Origin: Flavobacterium ammonificans
GTDB taxonomy: Bacteria; Bacteroidota; Bacteroidia; Flavobacteriales; Flavobacteriaceae
Assembly (NCBI RefSeq): GCF_020886115.1
Contig: NZ_AP025185.1
Coordinates: 1,240,001 to 1,304,000 of the forward strand
Direction of reading: 5' to 3'
Length of the DNA stretch: 64,000 bases
Made by a program: the position numbers and the translations under genes
Shown: piece after piece, positions 23,821 through 32,210 of the stretch
How the letters are laid out: each line of letters opens with the position of its first letter
Position numbering within the stretch: position 1 is the stretch's first letter
Notes under the pieces: generated by a model
Seen by the model: the letters and a program-made list of their open reading frames with translations, nothing else
The model's database searches: none
What the model was told of the DNA's origin: nothing

Positions 23821-25693
23821 TGGTTTTTTAGCACTTAATAAAGTAGAAAATCTATCTGAGCAATTAACAGCTATGAATAATTTTATTATTCATAGAGGCC
23901 CAGATGCAAATGGTGAATTTGTTGCAATAGAGTATCAATACTCGATTGCAATGGGAATGCGCAGGCTTTCTATTATTGATTTAAATACAGGAAATCAACC
24001 TATTTATTCAGAAGATCTGTCTAAAGTAATTGTTTTTAATGGTGAAATATACAATTATCAAATTTTAAAAAATCAATTAATTAATCAAGGATGTGTATTT
24101 AAAACCAACTCCGATACTGAAGTAATTTTGAAACTTTATGAAAAAGAAGGAGTAAGATCTTTTGGTAAGTTAGACGGAATGTTTGCGTTTAGTATTTATG
24201 ATAAAACGATTGGTAAGGTATATATAGCTCGTGATTTTTTTGGGGAAAAGCCATTGTATTATTCTCAAACTAAAGATGGTTTTATTTGGGCTTCCGAATT
24301 GAAATCAATCATTCGAACATTAAATAATAAACCAGAGATTGATACAACTGCCTTGACAATGTATTTTCAATTGACATATATTCCTGCACCTCATACTATT
24401 TATGAAGGGATTCATAAATTGGAAGCTAATCATTACATTGAAATAGATTGTGTAGAAAATAGTTATAAAGTACTTGAACTAGTTGAATCTACTTCTAAAT
24501 TTATGATTCAATCAAAAAAGGAAGCGATTAAAGTAACTAATGAATTAGTACAAAAAAGTGTTGCATCACGATCTATATCAGATGTTCCTCTTGGTACATT
24601 TTTATCGGGAGGGGTAGATTCTTCTATTGTCTCTTTATGTTTGGCACAACAACAAGAGCAAAAAATTGATACCTTTTCAATTGGTTTTGATAAAAAATCT
24701 TTTGATGAATCCGATAAATCTCGATTAGTATCCAAGTTAATCAATAGTAACCATCACGAGTTCATAATTTCAGAAAAAGACTTAACTGCTAATATTGATG
24801 AAATCATATTGAATTTTGACGAGCCTTTTGCGGATTCTTCTGCATTAGCAACCTATTTGGTTTCTAAAAAAACTAAAGACTATGTAAAAGTAGCTTTGAC
24901 TGGTGATGGAGGCGATGAGGTTTTTGGTGGATATAACAAATACTATATGGGTAAGTTAAATCAAAAATATACTAGCCTAATTCCAAAAAGACTTCATGAA
25001 AATGGTTTGAGTTTTGTGAATAAATTATTAGCTTCTAGAGAAGATTCAAGAGGATTGAAATTTAAAGCAAATAGATTGCTTCAATCGATAAACTATGAAG
25101 GTGATTTTTATTACAATATTATTTCTTTAGGATTTAATGAATCCGAATTGAAAGATATATTACAACCCAATGTTTATATGCCAGCGGTTTTAAATTACTA
25201 TAAGAATTCTACGTTGGCAAAAAGTAATACAATAGGTAATTTTAGAGCTATTGATAAGAAGTTAAGTTTAGAAGGAGATATGCTGGTTAAAGTAGACAGA
25301 ACGAGTATGTTAGCTTCTTTAGAATGTAGAGCTCCGTTTTTAAACAAAGAACTTTGGGATTTTACCAATCAATTGCCTGATTCCTACCTTATTAATGGTT
25401 GGGATAAAAAACACATACTTAAAGAAGCTTTTAAAGAATATTTTCCAAATGACTTTTTAAATAAATCAAAAAAAGGTTTTGGTGTTCCTGTTGGAGATTG
25501 GTTACGTTCTGACTTACGATCAGAATTATTATCATATATTGATGAAGCATTTATCAATAAACAGAATATATTTCAGTTTGATATAGTTTCAAAAATAGTA
25601 GAAGATCATTTGAATTTAAAAAAAGACAACACTTTCAGGGTTTGGACTTACTATTGTTTTCAAAAATGGTATAAAAATACATATGAAGCCTAA
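23807..25693 (+). CDS. Glutamine-dependent asparagine-synthase family amidotransferase
   Basis: The 628-residue two-domain protein has an N-terminal glutamine amidotransferase with the nucleophile Cys2 ('MCGINGF') and 'IIHRGPDANGEF'. The C-terminal ATP-pyrophosphatase domain has the P-loop 'LSGGVDSSIVSL' near residue 265 and 'ALTGDGGDEVFGGY'. In polysaccharide clusters this family (WbpS in Pseudomonas aeruginosa O6, for example) converts uronic acid carboxylates to amides. With two UDP-HexNAc dehydrogenases upstream, a HexNAc-uronamide is the natural inference. A housekeeping asparagine synthetase is less likely, because the gene overlaps glycosyltransferases on both sides. Confidence 0.85.
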   Translation: MCGINGFLALNKVENLSEQLTAMNNFIIHRGPDANGEFVAIEYQYSIAMGMRRLSIIDLNTGNQPIYSEDLSKVIVFNGEIYNYQILKNQLINQGCVFKTNSDTEVILKLYEKEGVRSFGKLDGMFAFSIYDKTIGKVYIARDFFGEKPLYYSQTKDGFIWASELKSIIRTLNNKPEIDTTALTMYFQLTYIPAPHTIYEGIHKLEANHYIEIDCVENSYKVLELVESTSKFMIQSKKEAIKVTNELVQKSVASRSISDVPLGTFLSGGVDSSIVSLCLAQQQEQKIDTFSIGFDKKSFDESDKSRLVSKLINSNHHEFIISEKDLTANIDEIILNFDEPFADSSALATYLVSKKTKDYVKVALTGDGGDEVFGGYNKYYMGKLNQKYTSLIPKRLHENGLSFVNKLLASREDSRGLKFKANRLLQSINYEGDFYYNIISLGFNESELKDILQPNVYMPAVLNYYKNSTLAKSNTIGNFRAIDKKLSLEGDMLVKVDRTSMLASLECRAPFLNKELWDFTNQLPDSYLINGWDKKHILKEAFKEYFPNDFLNKSKKGFGVPVGDWLRSDLRSELLSYIDEAFINKQNIFQFDIVSKIVEDHLNLKKDNTFRVWTYYCFQKWYKNTYEA

Positions 25694-26852
25694 ATTATTT
25701 AGAGTTACAACAGTATCGGAATCCCTTAAAATATTATTAAAAGGACAACATAAATTCATGTCTGAAAATGGATTTGAAGTAATTGGAGTTGCATCTAATA
25801 GTAAAGCTTTAGATGAAACGAGTCAAGATGAGAATATTAGAGTTATAGGCTTAAATATGACAAGAAAGATTACGCTATTTAAAGATATCTTATCTGTGTA
25901 TTATTTTTTTAAAATATTAAAGAAAGAGAAACCAATAATAGTTCATTCACATACTCCTAAAGCGGGTATTGTTTCAATGTTAGCCTCAAAGTTAGCTAAT
26001 GTCCCCATTAGATTGCATACAGTTGCAGGATTACCGTTAATGGAAGCTAAAGGAAATAAACGTAAATTATTGAATTTTGTTGAAAAAGTCACCTATGTTT
26101 GTGCTACTAATGTTTATCCTAACTCAAAAGGTTTGTATCAATTTATTGTTAATGAAGAATTAGTATCGTCTAAAAAATTAAAAGTGATTGCCAACGGTAG
26201 TTCAAATGGAATTGACACATCTTATTTCGACTCAGAAAGCATATTAGAAGTACAAAAAGAAGATTTAAGAACAAAGTTAAATATTCATAATACGGATTTC
26301 GTATTTATCTTTGTTGGGCGTTTAGTTGGTGATAAAGGAATTAATGAATTAATTGAGGCTTTTTCAAGAATAAATGATTATAATGTAAAATTAGTTTTAG
26401 TTGGAGGGGCTGAATCTGATTTGGATCCTTTATTTGAAGAAACAATTAATAAAATAGAAAAAAATCCAAATATTATATCAGTTGGTTTTCAAAGTGATGT
26501 ACGACCTTATTTTGCTATAAGTAATTGTTTAGTTTTTCCTAGTTATCGAGAAGGGTTTCCTAATGTGGTCATGCAAGCAGGAGCTATGGGATTGCCAAGC
26601 ATAGTTTCTGATATTAATGGATGTAATGAAATTATTGAAGAAGGAATTAATGGAACTATAATACCAGTTAAAGATCCTAAATCTTTATTTGAATCAATGC
26701 TAAAAATGGTCAATAACGAGCATTGGAGATGTCAATTAGCTGGTAATGCTAGAGATAAAATAGTCTCACGTTTTGAACAACAAGTAGTTTGGGATGCTAT
26801 ATTAAATGAATATAAGAGTTTGTTAATTGAAAAAGGGTTGCAGAATGTATAA
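25683..26852 (+). CDS. Family 4 glycosyltransferase
   Basis: The 389-residue GT-B enzyme shows 'VHSHTPKAGIVSMLASKLA' near residue 83, 'IRLHTVAGLPLMEAKG', 'VIANGSSNGIDTSYFD', 'FVFIFVGRLVGDKGINELIEA' and the donor-site 'PSYREGFPNVVMQAGAMG' with the EX7E spacing changed to E...Q. This 'HTPKAG' group commonly sits next to the initiating sugar transferase and adds the second sugar, and here the PglC-like gene follows immediately. It overlaps the amidotransferase gene by 11 nt. Confidence 0.85.
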   Translation: MKPKLFRVTTVSESLKILLKGQHKFMSENGFEVIGVASNSKALDETSQDENIRVIGLNMTRKITLFKDILSVYYFFKILKKEKPIIVHSHTPKAGIVSMLASKLANVPIRLHTVAGLPLMEAKGNKRKLLNFVEKVTYVCATNVYPNSKGLYQFIVNEELVSSKKLKVIANGSSNGIDTSYFDSESILEVQKEDLRTKLNIHNTDFVFIFVGRLVGDKGINELIEAFSRINDYNVKLVLVGGAESDLDPLFEETINKIEKNPNIISVGFQSDVRPYFAISNCLVFPSYREGFPNVVMQAGAMGLPSIVSDINGCNEIIEEGINGTIIPVKDPKSLFESMLKMVNNEHWRCQLAGNARDKIVSRFEQQVVWDAILNEYKSLLIEKGLQNV

Positions 26853-27447
26853 AATTTATATAAAATTCTTAATTGATTTTACAGTCTCTTTTGTTATTTT
26901 AATTATTACTTTTCCATTTTTGTTCATCGTTACCTTGCTTTTGACTTTAGTTAATGAAGGTAAACCTTTCTTTTTTCAATTACGTCCTGGTAAAAACGAG
27001 CAACTATTCAAAATAATCAAGTTTAAAACGATGAATGATAAAAGGGATAGTGATGGAAATTTACTTCCTGATGCGAAACGTTTAACAAAAGTTGGTCAAT
27101 TGGTTCGAAAAACTTCGTTGGATGAAATTCCACAATTATTGAATGTATTAAAAAGCGAAATGAGCTTAATAGGCCCAAGACCTTTACTGCCGGAATATTT
27201 ACTGTTATATAACGAAACGCAAAAGAGAAGACATGAAGTAAAGCCAGGTATTACGGGTTGGGCACAGGTAAATGGGCGTAATGCTATAAGTTGGCAACAG
27301 AAATTTGAGTATGATGTTTGGTATGTTGACAATGTATCATTTTTATTAGATTGTAAAATTGTGTTTTTAACAATAAAAAAAGTGTTTAAAAGAGAAGGTA
27401 TAACCGCTGAAAATTCAGTTTCGGCAGAAGCTTTTAAAGGAAATTAA
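26845..27447 (+). CDS. Initiating undecaprenyl-phosphate sugar-1-phosphate transferase (PglC-like)
   Basis: About 200 residues, the minimal monotopic phosphoglycosyltransferase. It has an N-terminal hydrophobic re-entrant segment ('FTVSFVILIITFPFLFIV'), 'FFFQLRPGKNEQLFKIIKFK', the catalytic Asp-Glu dyad in 'RKTSLDEIPQLLNVLK', 'MSLIGPRPLLPEY' and 'KPGITGWAQVNGRNAI'. It loads the first sugar phosphate on undecaprenyl phosphate. PglC uses UDP-diNAc-bacillosamine, which suits the PglE/PglD-like genes downstream. I prefer ATG 26845, overlapping the previous stop by 8 nt, over the in-frame TTG at 26827. Confidence 0.9.
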   Translation: MYKIYIKFLIDFTVSFVILIITFPFLFIVTLLLTLVNEGKPFFFQLRPGKNEQLFKIIKFKTMNDKRDSDGNLLPDAKRLTKVGQLVRKTSLDEIPQLLNVLKSEMSLIGPRPLLPEYLLLYNETQKRRHEVKPGITGWAQVNGRNAISWQQKFEYDVWYVDNVSFLLDCKIVFLTIKKVFKREGITAENSVSAEAFKGN

Positions 27448-27448
27448 T

Positions 27449-28459
27449 ATGGGTTCAGTTATTAAAGGTATAGAATATGTTTATCCAGAGCGAAAAGTCA
27501 CAAATAAAGAATTAGCTATTGAATTCCCTGATTATGATTTTTCTAAATTTGAAGATAAAGTAGGGGTTAAGAATAGATATTGGGTGAAAGAAAACGAAAC
27601 AGCTCTTGATTTAGCAAAAAAAGCATGTGATAAATTGTTTAAAAAATTTTCAAAAGACAATGTAGATTATATATTATATTGTACGCAAAGTCCAGAATAT
27701 TTTTTGCCCACTACAGCTTGTATTTTACAAGATTACTTAAAAATTAATAAAAACGTTGGAGCTTTAGATTTTAATCTTGGTTGTTCTGGTTTTGTATATG
27801 GAATGAGTTTAGCAAAAGGATTAATAAATTCCGGACAGGCAAAAAATGTACTCTTAGTTAGTGCAGAGACCTATTCAAAATATATGCATCCTAAAGACAG
27901 ATCTAATAGAGCTATTTTTGGAGATGCCGCAGCCGCAACATTAATTACATTTGATGATAAAGAATACTTTGGAGAGTTTCTTTTTGGAACAGATGGTTCG
28001 GGGTATGATAAATTAATTGTAAAAAATGGTTGTAGTAGAAACCCTACGGATACTGACGCAAAAGAAATCACTTATGGAACTAATAATGTCTATACTGATA
28101 ATCATTTGTATATGAATGGACCAGAAGTGTTTAATTTTACTAATGAAGTAATCCCAAATTTCACCAAAGAAGTTTTAGAAAAAAACAAAGTAGAATTTGA
28201 AAAAGTAAATCAATTTATTTTCCATCAAGCCAATGCTTTTATGCTAAATTTTATGCGTAAAAGATTAAAAATTGAAGCTAATAAATTCTTTGTTGATTTA
28301 GAAGATGGAGGTAATACAGTATCATGTACCATTCCGATTGCATTAAAAAAATATGCGTCAACAATGGAAGAAAACAAATCAGAAACCATTGCCCTTGTAG
28401 GTTTTGGTGTTGGGCTTTCTTGGGCAGGAGGAATAATTAAGATTAATAGTAAATTATAA
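27449..28459 (+). CDS. 3-oxoacyl-ACP synthase III (KASIII/FabH-like), first of two
   Basis: The 336-residue thiolase-fold condensing enzyme has the full catalytic triad: Cys112 in 'FNLGCSGFVYG', His259 in 'FIFHQAN' and Asn289 in 'DGGNTVSCTIP'. The glycine-rich 'GFGVGLSWAGG' is at the end. KASIII condenses a short acyl-CoA with malonyl-ACP. It lies one base after the PglC-like gene and 14 nt before a dedicated ACP gene, with a second KASIII beyond. A housekeeping FabH would not normally be here, so a role in making an acyl substituent for the polysaccharide is inferred. Confidence 0.88.
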   Translation: MGSVIKGIEYVYPERKVTNKELAIEFPDYDFSKFEDKVGVKNRYWVKENETALDLAKKACDKLFKKFSKDNVDYILYCTQSPEYFLPTTACILQDYLKINKNVGALDFNLGCSGFVYGMSLAKGLINSGQAKNVLLVSAETYSKYMHPKDRSNRAIFGDAAAATLITFDDKEYFGEFLFGTDGSGYDKLIVKNGCSRNPTDTDAKEITYGTNNVYTDNHLYMNGPEVFNFTNEVIPNFTKEVLEKNKVEFEKVNQFIFHQANAFMLNFMRKRLKIEANKFFVDLEDGGNTVSCTIPIALKKYASTMEENKSETIALVGFGVGLSWAGGIIKINSKL

Positions 28460-28473
28460 ATAAAAATAAAATT

Positions 28474-28704
28474 ATGGAAAAATCAGTGTTTTTGTCTAGA
28501 TTACAAGAAGAATTAGAATTTGAGTCTGAGTTAGAAATAAATACAAATATTAAGGATTTAGAAGAGTGGGATTCTATGGCTGCAATGGTTCTTATTGGAT
28601 TTGTTTCAGATGAATTTGGAATGACTTTAAATGCAGATGATATTACAGCCATTACTACAATTGAATCTTTAATAGAAAAAATCGGTCAAGATAAATTTAA
28701 TTAA
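28474..28704 (+). CDS. Acyl carrier protein
   Basis: The 76-residue acidic protein has the phosphopantetheine serine in the 'WDSMAAM' motif (Ser34), followed by a four-helix-bundle pattern ('IGFVSDEFGMTLNADDI', 'TIESLIEKI'). The canonical motif is DSL; DSM is a common variant in stand-alone ACPs of secondary pathways. It would carry the growing acyl chain between the two KASIII enzymes, the SDR reductase and the sugar acyltransferase. The gene lies 14 nt after one KASIII and 6 nt before the other. Confidence 0.92.
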   Translation: MEKSVFLSRLQEELEFESELEINTNIKDLEEWDSMAAMVLIGFVSDEFGMTLNADDITAITTIESLIEKIGQDKFN

Positions 28705-28710
28705 TTTATT

Positions 28711-29766
28711 ATGTTTCAAAAATTCAACGGTGTAGCAATTGAACATATTTCTTCTTGTGTTCCATCAAGAAGAATCGAAAATTCATTTTTTAAATCTTTA
28801 TTAAATGAAAAAGAAACGAAAATGTTTGAAAAAACAGTTGGAATCCTTGAAAGAAGATGGGCAGATAAAAATGTGACAGCTTCTGATTTAGGTTATCATG
28901 CAGCCATTGAAATTTTGAATAAGAATGATATTGATAAAAAGAGTATAAAAAGTATAATTTTTTTATCCCAAACATCAGATTATAGAATACCATTTACTTC
29001 GAACATCTTACAACATAGATTAGGTCTTGAAAATCAAACCTTGTGTTTAGATGTAAACGCAGGTTGTGCTGGTTTTATACAAGGTTTAAGTACGGCATAT
29101 TCAATTGCAAATACATTACAAAAAGATCAAAAAGTATTATTAATAGTATCTGAAACATTATCTAAAATACTTTCAAGTGCAGACAGAAGTACCACTATGT
29201 TATTTGGTGATGGCGCATCCGCAATTTTAATTTGTAAATCAGAAAATGAAACTGAAGAATCGTTTTTTAACTTTTATTCTGATGGAGGAAAGTCAAATGC
29301 AATTATGATTCCCGATGGTGGATTTCGAAATGTTGTTACTGAAGATAGTTTTAAAACAATTTTTGATGAGAAAAATAACACAAAAAACAGGTTGCAATTA
29401 GCAATGGATGGACCAAGTGTTTTTGATTTTACTTTACGAGAAATATATCCAAGTATTATAGAATTATTTGAATATTATAAACAAGATTTAGATAAAGTTG
29501 ATAAATTTTTGTTTCATCAATCTAATAAATTTATAATAAAACAAATTGCAGCAAAGTTAGAAGCTGGAGAAGATAGAGTGCCTATAAATATTCAGGATTA
29601 TGGCAATACTAGTGGTGTTTCAATACCGCTATTGATTTCATCCTTTAATGAGGAGTTTTCTAAAACATCTAAAGTGGTTTGCAGTGGCTATGGTTCGGGA
29701 TTAAACTGGGGTAATTGTATAATTGATATCTCAAAAACAAAAATCGAAAGAATAAAAGAAATATAA
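28711..29766 (+). CDS. 3-oxoacyl-ACP synthase III (KASIII/FabH-like), second of two
   Basis: The 351-residue enzyme has an intact triad: Cys119 in 'VNAGCAGFIQG', His269 in 'FLFHQSN' and Asn299 in 'YGNTSGVSIP'. The end is 'GYGSGLNWGN'. It is clearly diverged from the upstream KASIII, so it is not a fresh duplicate and probably has a different acyl primer. Two KASIII enzymes in series on one ACP could add two C2 units (inference). The Rieske oxygenase gene starts 7 nt later. Confidence 0.88.
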   Translation: MFQKFNGVAIEHISSCVPSRRIENSFFKSLLNEKETKMFEKTVGILERRWADKNVTASDLGYHAAIEILNKNDIDKKSIKSIIFLSQTSDYRIPFTSNILQHRLGLENQTLCLDVNAGCAGFIQGLSTAYSIANTLQKDQKVLLIVSETLSKILSSADRSTTMLFGDGASAILICKSENETEESFFNFYSDGGKSNAIMIPDGGFRNVVTEDSFKTIFDEKNNTKNRLQLAMDGPSVFDFTLREIYPSIIELFEYYKQDLDKVDKFLFHQSNKFIIKQIAAKLEAGEDRVPINIQDYGNTSGVSIPLLISSFNEEFSKTSKVVCSGYGSGLNWGNCIIDISKTKIERIKEI

Positions 29767-29773
29767 ATACAAT

Positions 29774-30856
29774 ATGAAAGCACTAATTTCACCAAAAGAA
29801 TATTGTGATAAAACAGTTTTAGAAAATGAAAATAAGCTATTATTTTCTAATATTTGGAATTTTGTTGGGTTTAAAAATGATTTCTCTCAAGTAAATGATT
29901 TTAAGACGCAAGATATAGCAGGGATCCCTGTAGTTGTCCAGAATTGTAAAGGTGAAATCAGATGTTTTAAGAATATATGTTCTCATAGACATTCAATAAT
30001 TCAAGTTGATACTAAAGGAAATAGACCACTTTTATGTCCTTACCATGGATGGGCCTACAATGAAAAAGGGGTGCCTTTTGGAATACCAAAAAAGCCCTTG
30101 TTCAGCTTTAATAAAGAGGAAATGGAATGTTTAAAACTGAGAGAATATAAAGTTGATTTTTGTGGCGATTTAGTGTTTGTAAATAGCAATAATGATTCAT
30201 TAGAAACTTTAAAAGATTATTTAGGTTCATTTTATTCTGAAATTGAAAAAATGAGTCAAAATTTTGGAGAATTGATTGATATTAATGAGATGGTCATTGA
30301 TGCTAATTGGAAAATTTTAGTGGAAAACACACTTGAAAGTTATCATGTAAATTTAATTCATGAGGAAACTTTTAAAAGATTAGGTGCTGATGGTTTGGAT
30401 TTTGTTTTTGAAAATGTTCATTCTGCTTGGAATGCTTCTGTGTTATTGAAAGAAAATGAAGGTAAACAGAAAAAAGTACATCAACCTTATCAAAATAGAA
30501 TGTATAAAATTGAAGGATATAAGCACTTAATTGTTTTTCCTAATATATTAATTTCTACAACTTATGGCGTTTCATTTAATTTATCTCAAATACTTCCAAT
30601 AGATGAAAATAAATCTCTTTTTAGAAGTTTTGTTTTTTTAACCAAAAAAGATGATGAATACAAAAATGAGGCGATAGAATCGATGTATAAAAATTCTTTG
30701 ATAAATTTTAATAGAAAAGTTTTTGAAGAGGATAAAGTAATATGTGAAAAGGTTCAAATAGGCGTAAAAAATTCACATTATCAAGGCGAGTTGAGCGATG
30801 AAGAAAAGCGCGTTTGTGAATTTCAAAAAAGCTATAATAAATATTTAAAAAAATAA
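29774..30856 (+). CDS. Rieske non-heme iron oxygenase (ring-hydroxylating type alpha subunit)
   Basis: The 360-residue protein has a Rieske [2Fe-2S] domain near the N-terminus: CxH as C69-S-H71 ('NICSHRHS') and CxxH as C88-H91 ('CPYHGWAY'). The catalytic domain carries the mononuclear-iron histidines H191 and H196 in 'ESYHVNLIHEETF'. Family members use O2 and electrons from a reductase to hydroxylate, desaturate or demethylate small molecules. No reductase or ferredoxin is encoded nearby. Between a KASIII and an SDR in a polysaccharide operon, its substrate is likely the ACP-bound or sugar-bound acyl chain, or the sugar itself. This is inference and unusual. Confidence 0.88.
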   Translation: MKALISPKEYCDKTVLENENKLLFSNIWNFVGFKNDFSQVNDFKTQDIAGIPVVVQNCKGEIRCFKNICSHRHSIIQVDTKGNRPLLCPYHGWAYNEKGVPFGIPKKPLFSFNKEEMECLKLREYKVDFCGDLVFVNSNNDSLETLKDYLGSFYSEIEKMSQNFGELIDINEMVIDANWKILVENTLESYHVNLIHEETFKRLGADGLDFVFENVHSAWNASVLLKENEGKQKKVHQPYQNRMYKIEGYKHLIVFPNILISTTYGVSFNLSQILPIDENKSLFRSFVFLTKKDDEYKNEAIESMYKNSLINFNRKVFEEDKVICEKVQIGVKNSHYQGELSDEEKRVCEFQKSYNKYLKK

Positions 30857-30858
30857 AA

Positions 30859-31587
30859 ATGAATATTCTATTAACAGGTGCCACTTCTGGAATTGGCTTA
30901 GAGACATTAAAAAGTTTACTTGACGATAAAAATAAAGTTTTTGCGGTAGCTAGAGATTTTTCTAAAATATCCAATTTATTGGAATTACATTCAGATAGTC
31001 TTGTTCCTATTACATTTGATTTAAAAGAAACTGAAAATATTGAAAAAATATTTAATGAAATTAATTTAGTTGATGAAAAATTAGATGCTTTAATTCACTG
31101 TGCTGGGATAGAAGAAACAATTCCTTTAACATTATATTCGCCAGCAAAAATTAAGAATATTTATGAAGTAAATGTTTTTGCTGGAATAGAATTATTGAGG
31201 CATTTCACTAAAAAAAAATATAGTAATGATGGCGCTACCGCTGTTTTTGTTTCGTCAGTAATGGGTGTTTTGGGACAACCAGGTAAAATTGGTTATTGTT
31301 CTTCAAAGGCGGCTGTTTTGGGAATGGTAAAGGCTAGTGCATTGGAGTTTGCAAAAAGAAAAATTAGAGTAAATGCAGTATTGCCTGGGGTTGTTAATAC
31401 TCCGATGACTCAAAATTTATTTAGTCAAATTAGCGCTGAAAATGTGGAAGAAATTAAGGCTATGCATCCACTAGGAATTGGAGAAGTTAGTGATGTAGTG
31501 CCTACAATTGAATTTTTGATTTCTGCTAGCTCAAGATGGATTACTGGACAAAATTTTATAATTGATGGAGGATATTCAATACAATAA
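30859..31587 (+). CDS. Short-chain dehydrogenase (FabG-like ketoreductase)
   Basis: The 242-residue classical SDR has the cofactor motif 'TGATSGIG' at residues 6-13, 'HCAGIEE' near residue 80, the catalytic serine in 'VSSVMG' (about 132-133) and Tyr146/Lys150 in 'YCSSK'. 'RVNAVLPGVVNTPM' and 'SSRWITGQNFIIDGG' follow the FabG pattern. As the only reductase in the KASIII-ACP group, it is the natural candidate to reduce 3-oxoacyl-ACP to 3-hydroxyacyl-ACP. It starts 2 nt after the oxygenase gene and overlaps the acyltransferase gene by 23 nt. Confidence 0.87.
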   Translation: MNILLTGATSGIGLETLKSLLDDKNKVFAVARDFSKISNLLELHSDSLVPITFDLKETENIEKIFNEINLVDEKLDALIHCAGIEETIPLTLYSPAKIKNIYEVNVFAGIELLRHFTKKKYSNDGATAVFVSSVMGVLGQPGKIGYCSSKAAVLGMVKASALEFAKRKIRVNAVLPGVVNTPMTQNLFSQISAENVEEIKAMHPLGIGEVSDVVPTIEFLISASSRWITGQNFIIDGGYSIQ

Positions 31588-32209
31588 TTTAGAATTAATA
31601 GTTTTTGGTGCGGGTGGTTTAGCTAGAGAAATCACAAGTTGGAATAATTTATCTGAAAACAAGTTAAATATAATTGGTTACATGGATGATTTTTATAATC
31701 TAGATCAACCAAATCCATATGGTTTAAATGTGGTAGGTAAGATAGGGTACGATAAGTTTTCTGAGAATATTAAAGCAATTTGTGCGATTACCAATTGTGT
31801 TAAAAAAGAGGATTTATTAAAACATTCTGAAAATCATCAAATTATATTTCTTAATTATATTCATAGTACGTGTTTAATTGGAGAAAGAACATCGCATGGA
31901 AAAGGTATTGTTATGTTGCCTTATTCAATTATATCTTGCGATGCTATAATTGGGGATTTAGTTTTTATAAATAATGGTTCGCAAATTGGACATGACGTTG
32001 TTATAGGTGATTTTACTAGTATTATGGCGAATGTGGATATAGGAGGAGGGGCTCAAATTGGGAAAAATGTTTTTATTGGTTCAAATGCGGTTATACTTCC
32101 AGGTGTAAAAATACCCGATAATACTATAGTTGGAGCAGGTTCTGTAGTATTTAGATCCATAAAACAACCAGGTACCTATTTTGGGAATCCAGCAAAGAAA
32201 ATTTTTTAA
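31565..32209 (+). CDS. NeuD/PglD-family sugar O- or N-acyltransferase
   Basis: About 214 residues. An N-terminal Rossmann-like 'LIVFGAGGLAREI' (near residue 12) binds the nucleotide sugar. A left-handed beta-helix with hexapeptide repeats follows ('IISCDAIIGDLVFINNGSQI', 'VDIGGGAQIGKNVFIGSNA', 'IPDNTIVGAGSVVF'), then a 'PGTYFGNPAKKIF' end. PglD acetylates the 4-amine of UDP-4-amino-sugar made by PglE. Here it lies between the KASIII/ACP/SDR group and a PglE-like gene, so it may accept the special acyl group rather than acetyl-CoA (inference). ATG 31565 is preferred over the adjacent TTG at 31562. Confidence 0.85.
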   Translation: MEDIQYNNLELIVFGAGGLAREITSWNNLSENKLNIIGYMDDFYNLDQPNPYGLNVVGKIGYDKFSENIKAICAITNCVKKEDLLKHSENHQIIFLNYIHSTCLIGERTSHGKGIVMLPYSIISCDAIIGDLVFINNGSQIGHDVVIGDFTSIMANVDIGGGAQIGKNVFIGSNAVILPGVKIPDNTIVGAGSVVFRSIKQPGTYFGNPAKKIF

Positions 32210-32210
32210 A

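Noticed and set aside
32181..32210. TTG start giving ten more residues for the PglE-like aminotransferase
   Set aside because: It lies within the preceding acyltransferase gene; ATG at 32211 gives the family N-terminus.
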